From contig NZ_WTVN01000006.1 of assembly GCF_012910905.1 (NCBI RefSeq), positions 1 to 64,000 of the forward strand: 64,000 nt of DNA, given 5' to 3'. Shown here in pieces: positions 32,934 to 41,630 of the stretch. A program made the position numbers and the translations under genes. Source of the stretch: Aromatoleum toluvorans (GTDB lineage: Bacteria; Pseudomonadota; Gammaproteobacteria; Burkholderiales; Rhodocyclaceae). The notes below the pieces were generated by a model. It was given only the letters and a program-made list of their open reading frames with translations. It was not told the DNA's origin and did no database searches. Each line of letters starts with the position of its first letter. Position 1 is the stretch's first letter.

Positions 32934-33755
32934 CTACTTGGCGGCGTTGGGGAAGAAGAGCTGCTCGCCGCCGATCTTGTAGTCGGCGATGGCCTGCTGG
33001 CCGGTCGGCGAGACGATCCAGTCGATGAAGCGCTGGCCGGGTTCGCGCTTCACGTGCGGGTGCTTCGCGGGGTTCACGAGGATCACGCCGTACTGGTTGA
33101 AGAGGCGCTTGTCGCCCTCGACGGCGATCACGAGATCCTGGCGGTTCTTGAACGACAGCCAGGTGCCGCGATCGGCGAGGATGTAGGCGCCGAGCGAGGC
33201 CGCCATGTTGAGTGCGGGGCCCATGCCCGAGCCGGAGTCTCGGTACCACGGGCCCCTGGCCTGTTCGAGGTCGATGCCGGCGAGCTTCCACAGGCGCAGT
33301 TCGGCCGCGTGCGTGCCGCTCTTGTCGCCGCGCGACACGAAAGGCGCCTTCGCGGCTTCGACCTTCTTCAGCGCGTCGACGATGTCGTGGCCGCCGGCGA
33401 CTTTCGCCGGGTCGGCTTTCGGGCCGACGAGGATGAAGTCGTTGTACATCACTTCCTTGCGCTCGACGCCGTAGCCTTCGGCGACGAATTTCTCCTCCGC
33501 GGCGCGGTCGTGCACGAACACGACGTCGGCGTCGCCGCGGCGCGCGGTGTCCAGCGCCTGCCCGGTGCCGAGCGCGACGACGCGCACCTTGATGCCCGAT
33601 TGCTGCTCGAAGCGCGGCAGCAGGTGGCCGAAGAGGCCGGACTGTTCGGTCGAGGTGGTCGACGCGACGGTGATGAACGGGTCTTCGGCGTGGGCGCCGG
33701 CGATGCCCAGCAGGCAGGCGCAGGCGAGCAGCAGGGGGCGGAACAGACTGGCCAT
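32934..33755 (-). CDS. tupA: Tungstate-type ABC transporter substrate-binding protein (TupA-like)
   Basis: 273-residue periplasmic protein. The signal peptide covers residues 1-23 (ends GAHA). The mature start FITVASTTSTEQSGLFGHLLP carries the TTST oxyanion-binding element seen in TupA tungstate proteins. GTGQALDTARRGDADVVFVHD and FVSRGDKSGTHAAELRLW follow in the family order. No tupB permease or tupC ATPase lies next to it: the upstream gene is a divergent regulator and the downstream gene is ubiU. It may use a remote permease or act in sensing. Confidence 0.85.
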   Translation of the reverse strand: MASLFRPLLLACACLLGIAGAHAEDPFITVASTTSTEQSGLFGHLLPRFEQQSGIKVRVVALGTGQALDTARRGDADVVFVHDRAAEEKFVAEGYGVERKEVMYNDFILVGPKADPAKVAGGHDIVDALKKVEAAKAPFVSRGDKSGTHAAELRLWKLAGIDLEQARGPWYRDSGSGMGPALNMAASLGAYILADRGTWLSFKNRQDLVIAVEGDKRLFNQYGVILVNPAKHPHVKREPGQRFIDWIVSPTGQQAIADYKIGGEQLFFPNAAK

Positions 33756-34089
33756 GAAAGGGTCTCCGTGGAGTTGTTGTGATTGGGTTGTGATGGGCGG
33801 ATCGCGCGCGGCGCGCGCGTGCAGCAACCCTTGTATCAAAAGCCGCGCGGCCGTGGGCGAACGGCAGCAGATGCGGGTTGCGAGCTTATGCAGGTGATTG
33901 CATAGGTCCATCCGTCATTGGCAGGGCGTGGCGACCGGCATGACCGGGGCGTCGAGCGGTGCGTCCGTCGCGGGGCGCGGCCTGTCGGCACAAAGGCATG
34001 TTGCTTTTTGTCGCGTGCTGCGCCGCGCTGCGGGCGGGCGGGCGTGGCCGGGCCGGCGAGCAGGGGCGAATTTCGGTTAAGCTCGTTGC
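33756..34089. other. Divergent promoter region between tupA and its putative regulator
   Basis: 334 bp without a gene. It holds the promoters for tupA (leftward) and the ModE-like regulator (rightward). The only symmetric element noticed is TATGCA-N6-TGCATA at 33887-33904. AT-richer patches occur at 33880-33905 and 33995-34015 (gcatgttgctttttg). Confidence 0.5.
33887..33904. promoter_or_regulatory. Candidate operator TATGCA-N6-TGCATA
   Basis: Perfect 6-bp arms with a 6-base spacer, midway between tupA (132 bp to its start) and the divergent ModE-like regulator (about 186 bp). Position and symmetry suggest the binding site of that regulator or a related oxyanion sensor. Confidence 0.45.
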
Positions 34090-35193
34090 ATGGGCGTGAC
34101 ACTCGATTACCGCTTCGCCGCCGGTGCCGGCAACCCGCAGCCGGGCGGCCCCGTGCAGCTGGGCAATCCGCTGACGGCGATGCTCGACGCGATCCGCGTG
34201 CAGGGTTCGATCGCCAAGGCGGCCGGGCAGCTGGGGGTGTCGTATCGCCACCTGTGGGGCGAGCTGCGGCGGCACGAGGCGGCCTTCGGCCAGGCGCTGA
34301 TCGCCGGCGGGCAGGGGCGCGCGGCGCGGCTGTCGGCGTTCGGGGAGCGCTTGCTGTGGGCCGAGAAGCGCGCGCTGGCGCGCCTGCTGCCGCAGGCCGA
34401 GAGCCTTGCCGGCGTGCTCGATCGCGAGCTGCGGCTGGCGGTCGATCCCGGCCTCGAGGTGGCGTCCGTGGCCGCGAGCCACGACCTGCTGTTCGGCGGG
34501 CTGCGCGAGGCGCTGCTGGGAGCGGCGCGCGTGCTGCTCGACGTCGAGTACGTCGGCAGCACGCAGGCGCTGCAGCGGCTCAACGCGGGCGGCTGTGCGC
34601 TCGCGGGCATCCATCTGCCGCTCGACGACGATCGCCTGTGCCGGCGCGGCTCGCGCATTCATGCCGCGATCGGGCGCGAGCTGCGCCTGGGCGTGCACAA
34701 GCTGATCCGCTTCGCGCACCGCGAGCAGGGTCTGATCGTCGCGCCCGGCAATCCGCGCGGACTGGCGGCGCTCGCGGACCTCGCGCGGCCGGACGTCGTG
34801 TTCGTCAATCGCCTGAAGGGTTCCGGCACGCGCCTGGCGTTCGACGAGCTGCTCGCGCGGGCGCACCTGTCGCCGAAGGGCATCGCCGGCTACGCGACCG
34901 AGGAGCACACGCATCTGTCGGTGGCGGCGCAGGTGGCCGCGGGGAGCGCCGATTGCGGCTTCGGCCTGCGCGCGGCGGCGCAGCGCTTCGGCCTCGATTT
35001 CGTGCCGCTGGTGCGCGAACAGTACTTCCTCGTGTGCCTCAAGGAGGGGCTGGCGTCGCCGGCGATGCGGGCCGTGCTCGAGGCGTTGCGCGGCGACGCT
35101 TTCCGCCGTCTGGCCGAGGCGCAGGCGGGCTACGATGCCGCCGGTGCGGGCGAGATCGTGTCGTTGCGGCGCACGCTGCCCTGGTACAAGTAG
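34090..35193 (+). CDS. ModE-like HTH regulator with periplasmic-binding-fold effector domain
   Basis: 367 residues. Residues about 28-90 form a ModE/LysR-type winged HTH (MLDAIRVQGSIAKAAGQLGVSYRHLWGELRR). The rest (about 115-365) is a solute-binding-protein-like domain: GLIVAPGNPRGLAALADLARPDVVFVNRLKGSGTRLAFDELL is the PBP_like segment typical of one-component molybdate/tungstate-type sensors, and EEHTHLSVAAQVAAGSADCGFGLRAAA follows. It lacks the TOBE/MOP domains of classical ModE. It is divergent from tupA, so it probably represses or activates tupA in response to tungstate or molybdate; the ligand is inferred from context. Confidence 0.82.
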   Translation: MGVTLDYRFAAGAGNPQPGGPVQLGNPLTAMLDAIRVQGSIAKAAGQLGVSYRHLWGELRRHEAAFGQALIAGGQGRAARLSAFGERLLWAEKRALARLLPQAESLAGVLDRELRLAVDPGLEVASVAASHDLLFGGLREALLGAARVLLDVEYVGSTQALQRLNAGGCALAGIHLPLDDDRLCRRGSRIHAAIGRELRLGVHKLIRFAHREQGLIVAPGNPRGLAALADLARPDVVFVNRLKGSGTRLAFDELLARAHLSPKGIAGYATEEHTHLSVAAQVAAGSADCGFGLRAAAQRFGLDFVPLVREQYFLVCLKEGLASPAMRAVLEALRGDAFRRLAEAQAGYDAAGAGEIVSLRRTLPWYK

Positions 35194-35206
35194 ACGCCGG
35201 ACGGAT

Positions 35207-35551
35207 TCAGTAGAGCTCGGGGAAGCGTTCGAGCCAGAACCAGTCGACGGCCAGCAGGAGGGCGACGATCAGCGTCCAGGTCGCGAAGATGAAGCTGCCG
35301 GCTGCGGGAATGGCGAGGCCGGAATGCTCCAGCGCGCTGCCGGCGGCCATCGCGAGCAGCGTCAGGAAGCTCCATTTGGCGACGAAGCCGGGCAGGTAGC
35401 GGCGCATCGCGCGGTTGTGGCGGTAGGCCTGCTGGCGCTCCAGGCGGCCGCCGCGCGTGACGTCGCGGAAGTACTGGAAAGGCCACAGGTAGCGATACAG
35501 CAGGTAGGAGAAGGATGGCGCCGCGCCGTGCCCGTTGATCTGCGTGCCCAT
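35207..35551 (-). CDS. Small hypothetical membrane protein
   Basis: 114-residue protein, unrecognised. An aromatic and basic N-terminal half (LLYRYLWPFQYFRDVTRGGRLERQQAYRHNRAMRRYLP) is followed by two hydrophobic helices at about 60-77 and 83-104. It converges with the regulator gene 14 bp away and lies 130 bp from xdhC. The long charged N-terminus before two helices suggests a cytoplasmic domain anchored to the inner membrane. No function is known. Confidence 0.65.
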   Translation of the reverse strand: MGTQINGHGAAPSFSYLLYRYLWPFQYFRDVTRGGRLERQQAYRHNRAMRRYLPGFVAKWSFLTLLAMAAGSALEHSGLAIPAAGSFIFATWTLIVALLLAVDWFWLERFPELY

Positions 35552-35681
35552 GTCCCCCTCCCTTCATCGCATCGCCGCCCGCGAATCGCTACTTTGATCC
35601 CTCCCGCTCGAAACGTCACCGCCGCGCACAGGAAACTTACGCTTTTCACCCGGTGCAGCGCCGATCGGGCGAACGCCCGCG

Positions 35682-36674
35682 TCATCGTGCGGGGCAGGCG
35701 TCGCCGACCGAGGCGGGGCGGGTTGCGGCGGCGACCAGCGTGACGCCGTTGCGGCGCGCGGTGAGGTCGGCGAGGATCGCGAGCGCGATCTCCGGCGGGG
35801 TGCGGCTGCCCAGCGGCAGGCCGACCGGGCCGTGCAGGCGGTCGACGTCGGCGTCGGTGAGGTCGAAGAGCTTCAGCCGTTCGCGCCGGCGCTCGCTGTT
35901 GGCGCGCGAGCCGATCGCGCCGACGTAGAAGGCGTTGGTCTTCAGCGCATCGATCAGCGCGAGATCGTCGAGCTTGGGGTCGTGCGTCGCGCCGATGATC
36001 ACGGTGCGGCGGTCGGGGCGCAGCGCGGTGACCGCGTCGTCGGGCATCTCGGTCGTGATCGTCGCGCCGGGCACGGCCCAGCTGTCGCGGTATTCCTCGC
36101 GCGGCTCGCAGATCGTCACCTGGTAGTCGAGCGCCAGCGCGAATTCCGCGACGTAGCGCGACAGCTGGCCGGCGCCGATGATCAGCATGCGCCAGCGCGG
36201 GCCGAAGGCCGACACGAGCGTCCTGCCGTCGAACACGACGGCGGCGTCGGGGACGTCGCCGAGGAGGTCGACCGCTGCCGTTTCGAGGTCCACGCGGCGC
36301 GCGACCATTTCGCCGCGTTCGATCGCGGCGAGCGTCTCGGCGAGGCGGTTGCCGGGAGCGAGCGGCTCCAGCACCAGCTCCAGCTTGCCGCCGCAGGGCA
36401 GGCCGAAGCGGCGTGTCTGCTCGGCGGTGATGCCGTAGGTGAGCTGCTCGGGGCGCGCGGGGCGCTCGGTGCGCAGGCGGTCGAGGAGGTCGTCCTCGAT
36501 GCAGCCGCCGGATACGGAGCCGACCAGGCGGCCGTCACCGGCGATCGCGAGCAGCGCGCCTTCGGGCCGCGGCGACGAGCCCCAGGTGCGCACGACGGTC
36601 GCGAGCGTGACCGGCACGCCGGCCTCGTCCCACGCAACCGCCTGGCGCAGCACTTCGAGATTGACGCTGTCCAT
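35682..36674 (-). CDS. XdhC/CoxI-family molybdenum-hydroxylase maturation protein
   Basis: 330 residues from the ATG at 36674, preceded by AAAGGAGG (an ATG 21 bp upstream lies before that site). The N-terminal CoxI domain has TWGSSPRPEGALLAIAGDG and GSVSGGCIEDDLLDRL. The C-terminal Rossmann domain has LIIGAGQLSRYVAEFALALDY and VIIGATHDPKLDDLALIDAL. XdhC proteins bind and sulfurate the molybdenum cofactor for xanthine-oxidase-family enzymes. It is 1 bp after hcrB, so it is most likely dedicated to the 4-hydroxybenzoyl-CoA reductase of the same operon. Confidence 0.9.
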   Translation of the reverse strand: MDSVNLEVLRQAVAWDEAGVPVTLATVVRTWGSSPRPEGALLAIAGDGRLVGSVSGGCIEDDLLDRLRTERPARPEQLTYGITAEQTRRFGLPCGGKLELVLEPLAPGNRLAETLAAIERGEMVARRVDLETAAVDLLGDVPDAAVVFDGRTLVSAFGPRWRMLIIGAGQLSRYVAEFALALDYQVTICEPREEYRDSWAVPGATITTEMPDDAVTALRPDRRTVIIGATHDPKLDDLALIDALKTNAFYVGAIGSRANSERRRERLKLFDLTDADVDRLHGPVGLPLGSRTPPEIALAILADLTARRNGVTLVAAATRPASVGDACPAR

Positions 36675-36675
36675 G

Positions 36676-37665
36676 TCAGCCTCCTTTGGCTTCATCCCAC
36701 AGCCGGCGCACGAGCCGCTTCGCCAGCACCGGCGTCGCGCGGCGGCGCCAGGGCACGCTCATCAGCGTCGTCTCCATCGGCTGGATGCCGCGCTTGACCT
36801 GACGTTCCATTGTAGCCAGCGCCGCGTCGTCGAGCGTCTGCCCGACAAGCTCGTCGAGCCCGGCGATGAGCTCCGGTCGCGACGACACGCCGGTGCAGGC
36901 GATGCGCAGTTCGGCGAGCGTGTCGCCGTCGCGGCGCAGCACCACGGCGACGCCCGCGAGCGGGAAGTCGATCGCGCCGCGCACGCGGAGCTTCGCGTAG
37001 GCGCTCGCGCGGCCCGCGACGAGCGGCACCGTCACCGCGACGAGGAGTTCATCCGCGCCCAGCGCGAGCCAGCGCATGCCGTCATCGACGTAGAGCTCGG
37101 CGAGCGGCAGGCGGCGCGCGCCCTGCGGGCCGAGGAGTTCGACTTCGGCGCCGAGCGCGAGCAGGGCCGGTGCGACGTCGCCGCTGAAGGCCGCGTAGCA
37201 GCGGCTCGACTTCGGCGCGACGCGGCAGGTGTCGCCATCGAGCTTCATGCAGAACTGGTTCGCGGCGCGCCAGTGTTCGCTCTGGTTGAAGTACTGGCAG
37301 CGCGTTTCGAGGCACAGGTTGCCGCCCAGCGTCGCGGCGCTGCGGTGCGTCGGGCCGGCGACGGCGAGTGCGGCCTGGGCGAGCGCGGGCAGGCGGGAGA
37401 CGACGATCGGGTCGGCGGCGAGCGTCGCGAGCGTGACGCCCGCGCCGATGTGCAGGCGCTCGCCGTCGCGGCGCAGCTCCTTCATTTCGGCGACTGCGCC
37501 GAGGTCAATCAGCGCCTCGGCGCCGCCGAGGCCGCGGCGCATGTTCGGCAGCAGGTCGGTGCCGCCCGCGATGAAGCGGCTCGCCGGGAATTCGCCCCGC
37601 AGGCGCACGGCGTCGGCGGCGCTCGCCGGACGGAAGAAACGGAATTCGGACAGCGCGCCCATCAT
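36676..37665 (-). CDS. hcrB: 4-Hydroxybenzoyl-CoA reductase, beta (FAD) subunit
   Basis: 329-residue FAD-binding subunit of the CO dehydrogenase/xanthine oxidase family. [15 protein letters not shown] and [11 protein letters not shown] are FAD-binding segments. The diagnostic feature is an inserted loop with C123, C139, C147 and C156, corresponding to the extra [4Fe-4S] cluster found in HcrB but not in xanthine dehydrogenase. The enzyme reductively removes the phenolic hydroxyl of 4-hydroxybenzoyl-CoA to give benzoyl-CoA, using low-potential ferredoxin. The start overlaps the hcrA stop (ATGA); xdhC follows. Confidence 0.93.
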   Translation of the reverse strand: MMGALSEFRFFRPASAADAVRLRGEFPASRFIAGGTDLLPNMRRGLGGAEALIDLGAVAEMKELRRDGERLHIGAGVTLATLAADPIVVSRLPALAQAALAVAGPTHRSAATLGGNLCLETRCQYFNQSEHWRAANQFCMKLDGDTCRVAPKSSRCYAAFSGDVAPALLALGAEVELLGPQGARRLPLAELYVDDGMRWLALGADELLVAVTVPLVAGRASAYAKLRVRGAIDFPLAGVAVVLRRDGDTLAELRIACTGVSSRPELIAGLDELVGQTLDDAALATMERQVKRGIQPMETTLMSVPWRRRATPVLAKRLVRRLWDEAKGG

Positions 37666-40052
37666 GCTTCTCCTTTCGCGGTGGCGGTGGGGTTTGCCGC
37701 AGCCGCGGCGGCGGGTCTGGGGTTGCGGTTGAGCGCGTCGAAGACGCGGTCGGGCGTGAAGGGCGTCTGGCGGATGCGCGCGCCGGTCGCGTCCTCGACC
37801 GCGGCGGCGAGCGCCGACAGGAAGCCGGAGAGCGGCCCTTCGCTCGCTTCCTTCGCGCCGAAGGGGCCGTTCGGGTCGATGCTCTCGACGATATGCACGT
37901 CGATCTCGGGCGACTCGGCCATCGTCGGCACGCGGTAGTCGAGCATGTTCGCGGCCTTGTGGCGACCGTTCTCGTACACCGTCTCTTCGCACAGCGCCTG
38001 CCCCATGCCCATCCACACCGCGCCCTGCACCTGGCCTTCGACCGACATCGGGTTGAGCGCGAAGCCGCAGTCGATCGCGGTCCACACCTTGTCGATGGTG
38101 ACGGTGCCGAGCTCGGTGTCGACGCTCACCTCGACCGCCTGCGCGGCGTAGGAGAAGCCCATCGTCGAGCCGACCGCGCCGCCGCGCTGCTTGCCGCCCT
38201 GGAACTCGGGCGGGCAGGTGAAGGTGCCTTTCGCCGTGATCGTGCCGGTGGCGACCAGCGCTTCCTCGACGACGTCGGCGAAGGGGATCTGGCGCGAAGG
38301 ATCGCCGACCACGGCCGCCGCTTCGCCCAGCCAGTCGACTTCCGCTTCGCTCACGCCCAGCCGTTTCGCCGCCGCGGTGACAAGGATGCGTTTGAGGTTC
38401 TCGGCGGCGTCGAGCGCGGCGTTGCCGACCATGAAGGTCACGCGCGACGAGTACGAGCCGTTGTCCTTGGGCGTGATCGCCGAATCGGTGGCGATCAGGC
38501 GGATGCGCGAGTAGTCGATACCGAGCACTTCGGCGACGACCTGCGTGATGATCGTCGACGACCCCTGGCCGATGTCGGATGCGCCGGTGAGGATCGTCAC
38601 GCTGGCGTCGAAATCGACTTTCAGCACGATCACCGCGTGCGGTTCGCCCGACCAATGCACGGGCTTCGCCGAGCCGCTGACGAAGTGCGAGCAGGCCATG
38701 CCAAGGCCCCGCTTGATCGGGCCGTCGCCGACAAGCTTGCCGCGCCGTTCGCGCCAGCCGGAGGCCTGCTCGACCCAGTCGATGCACTCGGGCAGGCCGT
38801 AGCTCATCACTTTCAGGCCGTTGATCGTGTCGGTCGGGGCCTTCAGCAGGTTGCGGCGGCGCACGTCGATCGGGTCGAGGCCGAGCTCGCCCGCCATCGT
38901 GTCGAGCAGCGATTCGAACGCGAAGCGCGCGTTGACCGTGCCGTGCCCGCGCATCGCGCCGCACGCCGGCGTGTTCGAATACACGCGGTAGCCGTCGTAC
39001 TTCACCGCCGGGATGTCGTACAGGCCGTTCAACAGCGCGCCGGCGTAGAGGATGGTGACGAGGCCATAGCCGCCGTAGGCGCCGCCGCGTTGCACCATCT
39101 CGGCCTCGCAGGCGGTGACGCGGCCGTCGCGGGTGAGGCCCAGCTTCATGCGGATGTGGGTTTCCGGGCGGCCGCGATGGGTCAGGAAGGCTTCCTCGCG
39201 CGTCTGCAGCAGGCGCACGGTGCCGCGCGCGGCGCGCGCGAGGAGCGCGCAGATGACCTCGAAGTTGAGCGCCTCGACGCGGTGGCCGAAGCCGCCGCCG
39301 ACGAAGGGCTTGATCACGCGGATGTGCGCGGCTTCCATCTTCAGGCAGCGCGCGAGCGTGAGATGCACGTAGTAGGGCACCTGCGTCACCGACCACAGCG
39401 TGAGGTGGCCGCGCTCGACGTCCCACGCGGCGAGCGCGGCGTTGGGTTCCATCATCGCGTGATGGACTTCGGCGCACTGGTAGGTCTCCTCGCGCACCAG
39501 GTCGGCGGCGGCGAAACCGGCCGCGACGTCGCCGAACTCGTTATGCACCTCGCGCTCGATGTTGCCCGGCTTGTTGTCGTGCAGCAGCACCGCGTCGGGC
39601 TTGCGCGCGTCGGCGGCGCTGAAACAGGCCGGCTGTTCGCGCACCTTGACGCGGATCAGCGCGAGCGCGGCGTCGGCGGTGGCCTCGTCGACGGCCGCCA
39701 CCGCCGCGATCGGGTCGCCGTGGTAGCGCACGCGGCCGCGCGCGAGCGGGAATTCGTTCTGCGCGATCGGGATCACGCCGTAAGGCATGTCGCAGGCGTC
39801 GCCGGTGATCACCGCGCGCACGCCGGGGAGCTTCTGCGCCGCGCTGACGTCGACTTCGAGGAGCTCGGCATGCGCCCACGCGCTGCGCAGGATCTTGCCG
39901 ACCAAGGCGCCGACGGCCGGCAGGTCGGCGGTGTAGCGCGCAGCGCCGGTCACTTTCTCGACGCCGTCGACCAGCGGCAGGCGGGCGCCGACGCCGTGCG
40001 CTTCGCCGCCGGCACGCCCGACGCGGGGCAGGATGCGGTCGGGGGCGTTCAT
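37662..40052 (-). CDS. hcrA: 4-Hydroxybenzoyl-CoA reductase, alpha (molybdopterin) subunit
   Basis: 796 residues from the ATG at 40052. The N-terminal a/b hammerhead domain ([20 protein letters not shown]) is followed by the Mo-binding domains with [32 protein letters not shown] and [39 protein letters not shown] near the end contains the conserved active-site Glu. It is somewhat longer than the Thauera protein because of an Ala/Pro-rich C-terminal tail ([18 protein letters not shown]). It carries the Mo-cytosine-dinucleotide-type active site. It overlaps hcrC by 4 bp (ATGA) and hcrB by 4 bp. Confidence 0.93.
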   Translation of the reverse strand: MNAPDRILPRVGRAGGEAHGVGARLPLVDGVEKVTGAARYTADLPAVGALVGKILRSAWAHAELLEVDVSAAQKLPGVRAVITGDACDMPYGVIPIAQNEFPLARGRVRYHGDPIAAVAAVDEATADAALALIRVKVREQPACFSAADARKPDAVLLHDNKPGNIEREVHNEFGDVAAGFAAADLVREETYQCAEVHHAMMEPNAALAAWDVERGHLTLWSVTQVPYYVHLTLARCLKMEAAHIRVIKPFVGGGFGHRVEALNFEVICALLARAARGTVRLLQTREEAFLTHRGRPETHIRMKLGLTRDGRVTACEAEMVQRGGAYGGYGLVTILYAGALLNGLYDIPAVKYDGYRVYSNTPACGAMRGHGTVNARFAFESLLDTMAGELGLDPIDVRRRNLLKAPTDTINGLKVMSYGLPECIDWVEQASGWRERRGKLVGDGPIKRGLGMACSHFVSGSAKPVHWSGEPHAVIVLKVDFDASVTILTGASDIGQGSSTIITQVVAEVLGIDYSRIRLIATDSAITPKDNGSYSSRVTFMVGNAALDAAENLKRILVTAAAKRLGVSEAEVDWLGEAAAVVGDPSRQIPFADVVEEALVATGTITAKGTFTCPPEFQGGKQRGGAVGSTMGFSYAAQAVEVSVDTELGTVTIDKVWTAIDCGFALNPMSVEGQVQGAVWMGMGQALCEETVYENGRHKAANMLDYRVPTMAESPEIDVHIVESIDPNGPFGAKEASEGPLSGFLSALAAAVEDATGARIRQTPFTPDRVFDALNRNPRPAAAAAANPTATAKGEA

Positions 40053-40525
40053 GCCGTCACCTCGCCACATTTCGACGCGGCCTCGACCGAATCGACGATC
40101 TTCACGTAGCCCGTGCAGCGGCACAGGTTGCCCGCGAGCGCGGCGCGGATCTCGTCGCGCGACGGCTGCGGATTGCGCCGCAGCAGCGCCTCGGCCGCCA
40201 TGATCATGCCCGGCGTGCAGAAGCCGCACTGGCTGCCCAGATGTTCATGGAAGGCGCGCTGCAGGCGCGACAGGTTGCCCGCGGTGCTCAGGCCCTCGAC
40301 GGTCTCGATGCTGCGCCCTTCGACGCTGTGCGCGAGCGTGCTGCAGGCGAGGCGCGGCACGCCGTCGACCAGCACCGTGCAGGCGCCGCACTCGCCGCCG
40401 TCGCAGCCCTGCTTGGTGCCCGTGAGGCCCAGCGTGTCGCGCAGGTAGTCGATCAGCAGCGCGTTCTCGGCCACGGCGTCCTCACGCAGGCGGCCGTTTA
40501 CCGTCAGTGTCAGCAGTTTTTTCAC
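40049..40525 (-). CDS. hcrC: 4-Hydroxybenzoyl-CoA reductase, gamma ([2Fe-2S]) subunit
   Basis: 158 residues from a GTG at 40525 (GGAGGCGAT upstream; homologues begin at this MKxxLxLTVNG point). An upstream in-frame ATG at 40564 would add 13 residues and abut the operator palindrome. The plant-type [2Fe-2S] cluster is [22 protein letters not shown]; the second cluster is [10 protein letters not shown] with [14 protein letters not shown]. It is the promoter-proximal gene of hcrC-hcrA-hcrB-xdhC and passes electrons from ferredoxin to the FAD and Mo subunits. Confidence 0.93.
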   Translation of the reverse strand: MKKLLTLTVNGRLREDAVAENALLIDYLRDTLGLTGTKQGCDGGECGACTVLVDGVPRLACSTLAHSVEGRSIETVEGLSTAGNLSRLQRAFHEHLGSQCGFCTPGMIMAAEALLRRNPQPSRDEIRAALAGNLCRCTGYVKIVDSVEAASKCGEVTA

Positions 40526-40571
40526 ATCGCCTCCTGTCCCGCGGGCAAATCCGGCGGGGTTCATCGGACTG

Positions 40572-40591
40572 ATTGTTTGACATCAAACAAT
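40572..40591. promoter_or_regulatory. 20-bp perfect palindrome upstream of hcrC
   Basis: ATTGTTTGA-CA-TCAAACAAT has 9-bp perfect arms around a 2-base centre, 47 bp upstream of the hcrC start. Size and symmetry are those of MarR/GntR-type operators. It does not match the FNR box (wrong spacing). It also contains TTGACA on the plus strand, a possible -35 for a rightward transcript. Confidence 0.6.
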
Positions 40592-40662
40592 TTGGTGAGG
40601 CGATGCTAGCACCGTTCCCGGCAAAGGAAAATATGAAGGTGCATGCATAGCCGGAACGCCCT

Positions 40663-40698
40663 CGCGGATTGCCGGAATATCGGCAATCCGCGGTTTTT
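40663..40698 (+). terminator. Strong intrinsic terminator on the plus strand without an annotated gene
   Basis: CGCGGATTGCCG (40663-40674), loop GAATAT, CGGCAATCCGCG (40681-40692), then GTTTTT. The 12-bp perfect stem with a T-run is a textbook plus-strand terminator. The neighbouring genes hcrC and gloA are both on the minus strand. On that strand the hairpin is preceded by A5 and followed by no U-tract, so it would serve gloA poorly. Confidence 0.7.
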
Positions 40699-40801
40699 CG
40701 GTGTTCCGGGAGGTCCGGCGGTCTTGATCGGGGCAATGCGCGGGCAGGTATTTTGCGCCTCGGTTGCGGCCGGTCGGGGCAGGCTCAGCGGTGCTGCGCC
40801 G

Positions 40802-41197
40802 TCACCGGTAGTGGCCGTGGCGCTCGAGCACCTCGATCTTGTAGCCGTCCGGATCCTGGATGAAGAAGAAGCGCGCGAGCAGTTCGTCGCCGCGCTTGAA
40901 TTCCTTCACCGGGGCGGGCTCGTAGCCCTTGGCCGTGAGTTCGGCGTGGCGTGCGGCGACGTCGGGCACGACGACGGCGATGTGGCCGTAGCCGGTGCCG
41001 TGCGTGTAGGCCTCCTCGCGCCCCTTGTTGAGCGTCAGTTCGAGTTCGTAGTCGTTCTCCGCGTTGCGCAGGTAGACCAGCGTGAACTCGGGAAAATCGA
41101 GGCGGTGCGCTTCGCGCAGGTCGAGCACGTCTGCGTAGAAGCGCATCGATTTGTCGAGGTCGAGCACGCGGATCATGCTGTGGATGATTTTGGCCAT
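40802..41197 (-). CDS. gloA: Lactoylglutathione lyase (glyoxalase I)
   Basis: 131-residue glyoxalase I. Metal ligands in family order are H6 (KIIHSMIRVLDLDKSMRFY), E52 (LELTLNK region), H72 (GTGYGHIAVVV) and E123 (YKIEVLERH). It converts the methylglyoxal-glutathione hemithioacetal to S-lactoylglutathione in the cytosol. Length is typical of the short Ni-type bacterial enzyme. It stands alone on the minus strand between the RHH gene and the hcr operon. Confidence 0.92.
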   Translation of the reverse strand: MAKIIHSMIRVLDLDKSMRFYADVLDLREAHRLDFPEFTLVYLRNAENDYELELTLNKGREEAYTHGTGYGHIAVVVPDVAARHAELTAKGYEPAPVKEFKRGDELLARFFFIQDPDGYKIEVLERHGHYR

Positions 41198-41255
41198 GGA
41201 GACTCCGTAGTGGGGAAAACCGGTTCGGTCGATCGTGTCGCGGGCGGACGCAGGC

Positions 41256-41606
41256 TTACGGCCTAGTCGCCATCGCGACGATCTTCGAGGCCGACGCCGG
41301 CAGCGCCGGCGACGGTGCGTTTGGGAGCGCGCGTTCCGCGGCGATGAGCTTGCGCCGCAGGTAGCGCATGCAGGTCACGCGCAGGAAGGAGGCGAAGTTC
41401 GGCACTTCGCCGCGGTGCGCGAGGATCTCGTCGTGGAAGGTGACGACAAGGTGGTTGGTCGTGCACTGCTCCTCCTCGGCCATCTCGGCGAGGATGTCCC
41501 ACACCATGTTCTCCAGGCGGATGCTGGTGAGCACGCCGTGGATGCGGATCGTGCGGGTGCGCTGCTCGTACTGGATCGGGTCGGCCTTGACGAAGTATTC
41601 GCACAT
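41256..41606 (-). CDS. Ribbon-helix-helix domain protein
   Basis: 116-residue protein. Residues about 20-90 fit a ribbon-helix-helix domain of the RHH_4 type (IRIHGVLTSIRLENMVWDILAEMAEEEQCTTNHLVVTFHDEIL), followed by SFLRVTCMRYLRRKL. Such proteins are common beside oxidoreductase genes and may regulate them or act as accessory proteins. Here it follows the GMC oxidoreductase gene by 24 bp, so it is probably co-transcribed with the dehydrogenase genes 41631-43851. The tail is Ala/Pro/Ser-rich. Confidence 0.75.
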   Translation of the reverse strand: MCEYFVKADPIQYEQRTRTIRIHGVLTSIRLENMVWDILAEMAEEEQCTTNHLVVTFHDEILAHRGEVPNFASFLRVTCMRYLRRKLIAAERALPNAPSPALPASASKIVAMATRP

Positions 41607-41630
41607 GAAAGGGTCCTCGCGTCGGGGCGG

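Noticed and set aside
40573-40590. hcr palindrome as an FNR box
   Set aside because: FNR requires TTGAT-N4-ATCAA. Here the arms are TTGTTTGA/TCAAACAA around two bases, so the half-site spacing is wrong.
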